From an uncultured Prevotella sp. (GTDB taxonomy: Bacteria; Bacteroidota; Bacteroidia; Bacteroidales; Bacteroidaceae): a stretch of 11,395 nucleotides of DNA. Below are positions 5,358 through 11,395 of the stretch, piece after piece. The position numbers were made by a program, and so were the translations under genes. The notes below the pieces were generated by a model that was not told the origin of the DNA, made no database searches, and saw only the letters and a program-made list of their open reading frames with translations. The stretch is taken from the NCBI GenBank assembly GCA_900762125.1, contig CAAFFL010000122.1:1-11395 (forward strand), in the 5' to 3' direction. Numbering within the stretch: the first letter of the stretch is position 1; each line of letters starts with the position of its first letter.

Positions 5358-7895
5358 TTACAATTCTATCACATTGACACTGTACGGTTTCAACTGTACC
5401 GACTGTCCATTCTGCGTTCCAGAGTGTACCGTAACGACCTTGTCAGAAACTTTCCCGTCGAAGGTCTCCATCTTCGCCTTGGCAGGAATCGTTACACCCT
5501 TGACCGTGACGGTGAGGTCCGCTGGCAGGGCGTTGACCAGTTTCAGATAGTTCCGTCCCGTCTTCGTGTCACGGACGACGCTGGCTGCCACACGGTGGGC
5601 GACGTCCTTGGGCAGGTCGATGTGCGACGCCACATACTCGTTACCGCTATAGGTGCCGAAGAGGCGCTGCGTCTGATAGCTCGGCGTGAGGCAGGTGATG
5701 GAGTCGTTGTTGAAGTAGATCATGTCCGGGTTCCAGTTGTGATGTCCATCCTTGCAGAGCAGTGGCGCATAGCTCGTCATCGCCACGACATCACCATTGC
5801 GCTCGATGTTGCAGAGGTGGATGGCCTCCACGAGGGCGCTCTCATGGGTGCGCGTGCCTGAAGCCCACTCGCCGAGGTATACCTTTGGCGCCGTGCGGTC
5901 GTAGTCGTCATAGTAGTCCTGATGGTGCATGAACCATCCCGTGGACTCATAGTAGTGCTCATCGACCATGTCGAGGATGTCCTTGTGAGCCTTGGCGAAC
6001 TTCCAGCCCTCGATATAGTCGGCGGAAGGATAGTGGAACGGGCCGACGGTGCCGCAGACCTGGATGTCGGGATACTTCTCCTTGATGGCGCGGCAGATCA
6101 TCTCATAGCGCTCCTCGAAGGTCGTGGAGATGATGTCCTCGTTGCCTATACCTATATATTTAAGGTTGAAAGGCGCGGGATGACCGGCCTCGGCACGCAT
6201 CTTCGCCCACTTGCTCGTGGCGGGGTCGCCATTGGCCCACTCGATGAGGTTGAGGATCTCCTGGCAGTAGGCCGGCATGTCCTTCATCGGGATGCCTCCC
6301 TGCTGTCCGCCGTAGCCCTCAGCGTTGGGCTGTGAGTTCTGGCAGGGCACTCCAGCGGCGAGCACGGGCAGCGGCTCCGCGCCGATGTCCTCACAGAACT
6401 GGAAGTACTCCAGGAACCCCAGTCCACGCGTCTGATGATAGCCCCAGATGTTCATGTCGGGCTTGCGGTCCTGCCAGGGGCCGACGCTCTCGTTCCAGTG
6501 GTAGATGTTGTCCAGTCCCTGTCCATGGCTCATGCAACCCCCGGGGAAGCGGACAAACTTCGGATGCAGGGCGGCGATGGCCTCGGCGAGGTCGCGGCGC
6601 AGACCATGGCCTTTATAGGTGTCGTGGGGGAAGAGGCTCACCATGTCGATGTCCACGGTGCCCTCCTTCAGCGGCGTGAGGGCCAGACGGACGTTACCCT
6701 TGATGGCCTTCTTGTCGACGACGAGCGGCAGCTGGTAGCGATTCCAACCCTGTCCCACGGCCTTGATCTTCGCCTTGGCATAGACCTCACCATTGTCGCC
6801 GATGAGCTGAACGAGCACCTGGCTCTTCTGTCCATTCTCCAGCCGGAGGTAGACGGAGAAGTCGAACGCCTCCTCGGGCCGTGCGGTGATGCCGTCCCAG
6901 CCTATATTATATAAGGTGTCCTTCGCCGCCAGCGCCACATAGTGGGGATTCATCTTGCTCAGCGGGTTGTCCGTCTTCACCAGGATGGTGCTGTTCGACT
7001 GCCATGCCGTGGTAGCGTTCCACTCGCGGCGATCCTTCTGGGTGTATTCGAAGTCGCGGTTCTGTACGAGCTCGGCATAGAGTCCGCCATCGGCCGCACG
7101 GCTGATGTCCTCAAAGAAGACGCCGACGAGTTTGTCGCTGATGGCCTTCGTCCGCGTGGGGTCGACGGTGAGCGTTGCCTCCAGATGCTTGCCCAGGGAG
7201 GCAAAGCGCTGGGCATCGTCCTTCATCGTCTCACGGTTGAGGGCAGCGTCACGGCCGAGGGCAGCGAAGTAGTTGCAGATGTAGTCCAGATGCACCTTGG
7301 GCACGTCGAAGAGGTTGCCGTCAAAGCGCTTGCCGCCGATGGTTGCGGTGTCGAGCATCCATGCCGAGTCGTCGATGGTGCTCGGGTCGGTGAACTCCTC
7401 GAAGTGGCGGAAGTCGTCCGATGCCTGCACATAGCGCTTCTCGCCCTGCTTCGTCTTGAAGTAGATGTCGATGGTGCCGTCGTCCATCTGGAACATGATG
7501 GGCTCCCGGATGCCCTTCACGGACATGTGGGGATAGTCCTGTGGGCGCCAGGTGACGAGGTCCTCGCTATAGGCAGCGGCGAAGCATGGCGAATAGTCGT
7601 TGACACCAAAAAGCAGTCGCCACGTGCCGTCGTTGGCATGGAGGACGAAGGGTCGGTACATCTTCTTCTCCGATCCCCACGAGCTATAGTCGGAGCTGCA
7701 GAGCTGTCCGACATCCTGCCACGTCTCGTCGTCACGGAGGTAGGCCACGTGGAGGCCCTTCGTCTCGCCGGGTGAATAGACGAATATCTGACAAGTGGTG
7801 TCGCGGCCCACAATCTCGTAGGCGGGATCCACGCTCTGCGCCTGGGCTTGTGCCATGGTGGCCAAAGCGGTTGCAAGTAACAGTATTTTCTTCAT
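5358..7895 (-). CDS. Secreted GH51-type alpha-L-arabinofuranosidase with N-terminal propeller-like region
   Basis: Retaining glycoside hydrolase expected to release L-arabinofuranose from arabinan or arabinoxylan. The product is 845 aa from the chosen start. Residues 1-19 (MKKILLLATALATMAQAQA) are a signal peptide, predicted to direct export to the periplasm or beyond. Residues about 24-235 resemble the blades of GH43/GH32-like propellers (DETWQDVGQL, MYRPFVLHANDGTWRLLFG, SEDLVTWRP, REPIMFQMDDG). A beta-sandwich carbohydrate-binding-like region follows (about 285-420), then the GH51 barrel (about 430-715) with acid/base E586 in YIGIGNED and nucleophile E676 in YLGEWASG, then the usual C-terminal beta domain (about 720-845). 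The frame is open to 7988, but the promoter lies at 7920-7950; the ATG at 7913 would be nearly leaderless and lacks the signal-peptide pattern, so 7895 is chosen. It has its own promoter and terminator, with no SusC/SusD or other carbohydrate gene in the window. Substrate is inferred. Confidence 0.9.
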   Translation of the reverse strand: MKKILLLATALATMAQAQAQSVDPAYEIVGRDTTCQIFVYSPGETKGLHVAYLRDDETWQDVGQLCSSDYSSWGSEKKMYRPFVLHANDGTWRLLFGVNDYSPCFAAAYSEDLVTWRPQDYPHMSVKGIREPIMFQMDDGTIDIYFKTKQGEKRYVQASDDFRHFEEFTDPSTIDDSAWMLDTATIGGKRFDGNLFDVPKVHLDYICNYFAALGRDAALNRETMKDDAQRFASLGKHLEATLTVDPTRTKAISDKLVGVFFEDISRAADGGLYAELVQNRDFEYTQKDRREWNATTAWQSNSTILVKTDNPLSKMNPHYVALAAKDTLYNIGWDGITARPEEAFDFSVYLRLENGQKSQVLVQLIGDNGEVYAKAKIKAVGQGWNRYQLPLVVDKKAIKGNVRLALTPLKEGTVDIDMVSLFPHDTYKGHGLRRDLAEAIAALHPKFVRFPGGCMSHGQGLDNIYHWNESVGPWQDRKPDMNIWGYHQTRGLGFLEYFQFCEDIGAEPLPVLAAGVPCQNSQPNAEGYGGQQGGIPMKDMPAYCQEILNLIEWANGDPATSKWAKMRAEAGHPAPFNLKYIGIGNEDIISTTFEERYEMICRAIKEKYPDIQVCGTVGPFHYPSADYIEGWKFAKAHKDILDMVDEHYYESTGWFMHHQDYYDDYDRTAPKVYLGEWASGTRTHESALVEAIHLCNIERNGDVVAMTSYAPLLCKDGHHNWNPDMIYFNNDSITCLTPSYQTQRLFGTYSGNEYVASHIDLPKDVAHRVAASVVRDTKTGRNYLKLVNALPADLTVTVKGVTIPAKAKMETFDGKVSDKVVTVHSGTQNGQSVQLKPYSVNVIEL

Positions 7896-7919
7896 AGCGA
7901 TGTTTTTAGTCATGCTTTG

Positions 7920-7950
7920 CAAAGGTACGAAAGAATTTCCGAATAACAAA
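7920..7950 (-). promoter_or_regulatory. Bacteroidota-type promoter of the arabinofuranosidase gene
   Basis: Coding strand: TTTG (7950-7947), 19-bp spacer, TACCTTTG (7927-7920), a full match to TTTG-N19-TAnnTTTG. Transcription should begin near 7913-7916, leaving a leader of about 20 nt before the ATG at 7895. The -33 box uses the end of the T-run of the folD terminator. Confidence 0.85.
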
Positions 7951-7983
7951 AAAAAAGACAGGTCGCAATCCCTGCGTCCTGCC
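7948..7983 (-). terminator. Intrinsic terminator of folD
   Basis: Coding strand: stem of 7983-7973 with 7967-7957 (eleven positions, one G-U and one A-A mismatch), loop of five, then nine T (7956-7948). It begins 46 bp after the folD stop and ends the ffh-folD unit. Confidence 0.88.
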
Positions 7984-8029
7984 TCCAAAATTAGAGAGTT
8001 ATAAAAAAATCTAGTTATTGCATGAATTC

Positions 8030-8908
8030 TTAATCGTAATACTCTTTCTTTCCTGCTGCCAGTGTGTTCTTCATCAGCGAGCAGATGGTCATCGGACCAA
8101 CACCACCGGGAACGGGGGTGATGAACGAGCAGCGGGGAGCCACCTCATCAAACTTCACGTCGCCATTCAGGCGGAAGCCGCTCTTCCGGGTAGCGTCCGG
8201 CACACGGGTGGTGCCTACATCGATGACGACGGCGCCCTCCTTCACCATGTCGGCGGTGACGAAGTTGGGCTGTCCGATGGCGGCAATGATGATGTCGGCC
8301 TCGCGGCACTCCTCCTTGAGGTTCTTCGAATGGGAGTGGCAGACTGTGACGGTGGCGTCGCCATACTGCTTCTGCATCATCAGCTGTGCCATAGGCTTGC
8401 CGACGATGTTGCTTCGGCCGAGAATGACGCACTTCTTGCCGGAGGTCGGGATGTTGTAGTGCTGGAGCAACGTGAGGATGCCGAGCGGCGTGGCGGAGAT
8501 GAAGCACGGCAGACCGATGGCCATACGTCCGACGTTGATGGGATGGAAGCCGTCGACGTCCTTGCGATAGTCGATGGCCATGATGATCTTCTGCTCGTCG
8601 ATGTGCTTCGGCAGGGGTAGCTGGACGATGAAGCCGTCGACATCGTCGTCCCGGTTCAAGCGGTCGACACAGGCGAGGAGCTCGTCCTCGGTGACGTCGG
8701 CCTCGTAGCGGATGATGTCGCTCTTGAAGCCACAGGCGTCGCAGGCGAGTGCCTTGTTGCGTACGTAGGTCTCCGAGCCGCCGTCGTGTCCGACGAGGAC
8801 GGCTACGAGGTGCGGTCGCTTGCCGCCGGCAGCGACGATCTGCTCCACCTCCTTCGCGATCTCTGCCTTGATGGCTGTCGCGGTTGCTTTTCCGTCAATC
8901 AGTTGCAT
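8030..8908 (-). CDS. folD: Methylenetetrahydrofolate dehydrogenase / methenyltetrahydrofolate cyclohydrolase
   Basis: Bifunctional cytoplasmic enzyme interconverting 5,10-methylene-, 5,10-methenyl- and 10-formyl-tetrahydrofolate, supplying one-carbon units for purines and formyl-Met-tRNA. The product is 292 aa, usual family length. The N-terminal catalytic domain has YVRNK (48-52; Tyr and Lys of the active site), VQLPLPKHID (95-104) and DVDGFHPINVG (117-127). The NAD(P)-binding Rossmann domain has VILGRSNIVGKPMAQLM (161-177), and the C-terminus has the signature ITPVPGGVGPMT (263-274). The frame is open to 9010, but MQLIDGKATA at 8908 is where family members begin, and the longer form would translate the ffh-folD spacer and its hairpin. 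It lies 101 bp after ffh with no promoter I can see between, so co-transcription from the ffh promoter is likely. Confidence 0.96.
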   Translation of the reverse strand: MQLIDGKATATAIKAEIAKEVEQIVAAGGKRPHLVAVLVGHDGGSETYVRNKALACDACGFKSDIIRYEADVTEDELLACVDRLNRDDDVDGFIVQLPLPKHIDEQKIIMAIDYRKDVDGFHPINVGRMAIGLPCFISATPLGILTLLQHYNIPTSGKKCVILGRSNIVGKPMAQLMMQKQYGDATVTVCHSHSKNLKEECREADIIIAAIGQPNFVTADMVKEGAVVIDVGTTRVPDATRKSGFRLNGDVKFDEVAPRCSFITPVPGGVGPMTICSLMKNTLAAGKKEYYD

Positions 8909-8925
8909 TTTGTTCTTTTTTTGTT

Positions 8926-8946
8926 GTCCGGCTTGATAAGCCGGAC
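8926..8946 (-). repeat. Perfect 9-bp hairpin in the folD leader
   Basis: gtccggctt (8926-8934) and aagccggac (8938-8946) are perfect reverse complements with a 3-nt loop. On the coding strand an A-rich stretch follows, and on the plus strand a T-run precedes it, so it is not a terminator on either strand. It sits 18 nt before the folD ATG and may affect mRNA stability or folD translation. Confidence 0.8.
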
Positions 8947-9009
8947 GGTCTAACAGCGAACTACCCTGAAAAGAGTGAGCGAGCTGCTCTTTATCTAGCG
9001 AGCGAGCCA

Positions 9010-10353
<1,344 letters not shown>

Positions 10354-10377
10354 ATCTTTCTTTTTCCTTTTTGGCTA

Positions 10378-10409
10378 CAAAGTTACTCATAAAAAAGGAG
10401 AAAAGCAAG
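10378..10409 (-). promoter_or_regulatory. Bacteroidota-type promoter of ffh
   Basis: Coding strand: -7 box TAACTTTG (10385-10378), a full TAnnTTTG match; 20 bp upstream is CTTG (10409-10406), three of four matches to TTTG. Start of transcription is expected near 10371-10374, about 20 nt before the ffh ATG. Confidence 0.68.
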
Positions 10410-10435
10410 GGATTAAGATATTTTATTAGCCCCTT

Positions 10436-10478
10436 AAAAAGTCTCCTCCACCCACTTCATCTTGGTATCCGTAGGAGG
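10436..10478 (-). terminator. Possible weak terminator after tyrA
   Basis: Coding strand: CCTCC (10478-10474) can pair with GGAGG (10449-10445), with an inner ACC/GGT pairing, followed by AGAC and five T (10440-10436). The loop is large and asymmetric, so this is much weaker than the other terminators here. It lies in the 162-bp tyrA-ffh gap, just upstream of the ffh promoter, where a terminator is expected. Confidence 0.4.
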
Positions 10479-10515
10479 TCATCTAGTAATTTAAGTTAAA
10501 TTGCCGATTAGCATT

Positions 10516-11292
10516 CTACTCGAAGACATTCTTGCGGATTTTCGTCAGGTAGGCTTTCATGCCATCGGCGTCCTTCTCTTCGATGATCTTCAGCAGGTCT
10601 TTCAACTCCTCACGGATCTGCGCCACCTGGTCGTGGGTGTAGGGGTTGAAGAGAATCTCCTGTAGCAGATAGTCATCCTCCGAAAGTACGCCCTTGGCGA
10701 TGTGCATGTGGCGCTTGAAGGTGGTGCCGGGGGCGTCCATGTGCTTCATCACGGCTGCGAAGGTGAACGTCGAGACGAAGGGGATGGAGAGTGAGTAGGC
10801 GACGGTCTTGTCGTGTTCCTCGAAGGTATACTCGTAGATATTCAGTCCCAACCGACTATAGATATCCTTGAAGAAGATGCGGCCCATGTAATCACCCTCC
10901 TTGATGATGATGGCATTTTCCTCCGAGAGTTGGTTGAGGTTGGCAAACGTCGGTCCGAACATTGGGTGAGTGGAGACATAGCGGTGGCCGCTCTGCTCGT
11001 ACCACTCGTGCAGACCCGTCTTTACAGAGGAAATGTCCGAGATGATGCAGTCCTTGGGCAGATAGGGCAGCACCTCCTCGAAGGCAGGAATGGTATATTT
11101 CACCGTCACGGCGTTGATGACGAGCTCGGGCTCAAAGGCCTTGATCTCATCCATCGTTGTAAACCTCTGACAGTTGTACGTGAAGCGCAGTCGCTTCGGG
11201 TCTCGTTCGTAAGCGGCCACCTCGTGGTCGAAGCTGAGCAGGTCGATGAAAAAGCTTCCCATCTTTCCTGCTCCCATTATCAAAATTCTCAT
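10516..11292 (-). CDS. tyrA: Prephenate dehydrogenase (short monofunctional TyrA)
   Basis: NAD(P)-dependent oxidative decarboxylation of prephenate (or arogenate) on the way to tyrosine. The product is 258 aa. N-terminal Rossmann fold with GAGKMG (7-12) in MRILIMGAGKMGSFF; SDISSVKTGLHEWY (85-98) and STHPMFGPTFANL (107-119), the TyrA active-site segment with the catalytic His (H109); EEHDKTVAYSLSIPF (158-172) in the C-terminal helical domain. There is no chorismate mutase or ACT domain, so it is monofunctional and short compared with many TyrA proteins. The start is the ATG at 11292; the frame continues to a GTG at 11352, but that extension would translate a hairpin and the Rossmann strand must begin at MRILIMG. 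It follows 65 bp after a gene end that fits DAHP synthase/chorismate mutase. Prephenate versus arogenate and NAD versus NADP cannot be decided. Confidence 0.92.
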   Translation of the reverse strand: MRILIMGAGKMGSFFIDLLSFDHEVAAYERDPKRLRFTYNCQRFTTMDEIKAFEPELVINAVTVKYTIPAFEEVLPYLPKDCIISDISSVKTGLHEWYEQSGHRYVSTHPMFGPTFANLNQLSEENAIIIKEGDYMGRIFFKDIYSRLGLNIYEYTFEEHDKTVAYSLSIPFVSTFTFAAVMKHMDAPGTTFKRHMHIAKGVLSEDDYLLQEILFNPYTHDQVAQIREELKDLLKIIEEKDADGMKAYLTKIRKNVFE

Positions 11293-11312
11293 TTCTTTAT
11301 AATGTGAAGAAT

Positions 11313-11350
11313 GAAGAGTGGAGGCCGAAGTCTTTCGTCCTCTACTCTTC
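11313..11350 (-). repeat. Hairpin in the tyrA leader
   Basis: gaagagtggagg (11313-11324) and cctctactcttc (11339-11350) are reverse complements with one mismatch. Inside, cgaa (11326-11329) pairs with ttcg (11334-11337) around a 4-nt loop, giving about 15 pairs in all. No T-run follows on the coding strand, so it is probably not a terminator. It fills most of the 65-bp gap before tyrA, and the flanking gtgaagaatgaagagtg (11304-11320) shows a short-period GAAGA repeat. Confidence 0.75.
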
Positions 11351-11357
11351 ACTTAAT

Positions 11358-11395
11358 TTATTTCTGATTCAGGATTTCCAACTGCTGGCGAACAC
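11358..11395 (-). CDS. C-terminal end of a gene, probably DAHP synthase/chorismate mutase
   Basis: One minus-strand frame reads VRQQLEILNQK and then TAA (11360-11358). It begins beyond the window, so only 11 full codons are visible. The other two frames also stop here, but their residues look less like a protein end. R-Q-Q-(L/M)-x-I near a C-terminus is typical of the last helix of AroQ-type chorismate mutases, and Bacteroidales commonly place a DAHP synthase/chorismate mutase directly before tyrA. The assignment rests mainly on that context. Confidence 0.45.
   Translation of the reverse strand, partial: VRQQLEILNQK

Noticed and set aside
5011..5358. Minus-strand 115-codon frame between the arabinofuranosidase gene and ilvD
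   Set aside because: It begins at the arabinofuranosidase stop, runs through both terminator hairpins and the palindrome, and resembles no protein family; the open frame is probably incidental.
7896..7988. Longer arabinofuranosidase N-terminus starting at 7988
   Set aside because: It would translate through the folD terminator stem edge and the promoter, and would bury the signal peptide that begins at the ATG at 7895.
8926..8946. Terminator of ffh
   Set aside because: The hairpin is strong, but the coding strand continues with an A-run, not a T-run.

Overview
The window looks like a chromosomal housekeeping segment of a Bacteroidota bacterium, most likely order Bacteroidales and probably Prevotellaceae. 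Three things point there: the gene order ilvD-ilvB-ilvN-acyl-ACP thioesterase; promoters of the Bacteroidota type (TTTG-like -33 box, 19-20 bp spacer, TAnnTTTG -7 box); and A-rich leaders without clear Shine-Dalgarno sites. An E. coli-type oxygen-sensitive dihydroxyacid dehydratase fits an anaerobe. Genus placement is inference. Every gene I can support reads on the minus strand, so transcription runs from high to low coordinates.

Layout, in order of transcription. (1) 11358-11395 is the last 11 codons of a gene, probably the chorismate mutase end of a DAHP synthase/chorismate mutase. It is followed by tyrA (10516-11292), a short prephenate dehydrogenase, so this is the tail of an aromatic amino acid operon. 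(2) ffh (9010-10353), the signal recognition particle GTPase, has its own promoter. folD (8030-8908), the bifunctional one-carbon enzyme, follows after 101 bp and probably shares that promoter; a strong terminator closes the unit. (3) A secreted GH51-type alpha-L-arabinofuranosidase (5358-7895) has a near-consensus promoter and a strong terminator. It appears to be a one-gene unit with an extra N-terminal propeller-like region. (4) A 426-bp gap without a supported protein gene (4932-5357) holds two intrinsic terminators with structured sequence between them (candidate small RNA), a 47-bp imperfect palindrome and the ilvD promoter. (5) The branched-chain amino acid operon follows: ilvD, ilvB, ilvN and an acyl-ACP thioesterase cut by the left edge. 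ilvC often comes next in related genomes but lies outside the window.

How the genes work together: IlvB/IlvN make acetolactate or acetohydroxybutyrate. IlvD makes the 2-keto acids two steps later. Those keto acids feed valine, leucine and isoleucine and are also precursors of iso/anteiso fatty acid primers. That makes the thioesterase in the same operon a plausible link between amino acid and branched lipid metabolism.

I found no mobile element, CRISPR array, tRNA or rRNA, and no clear undescribed multi-gene system. The most interesting material is non-coding: the stretch between the two terminators, the palindrome upstream of ilvD, a 40-bp tandem duplication inside the ilv operon, and short-period repeats at gene boundaries, one of which seems to have become the first codons of the thioesterase gene.
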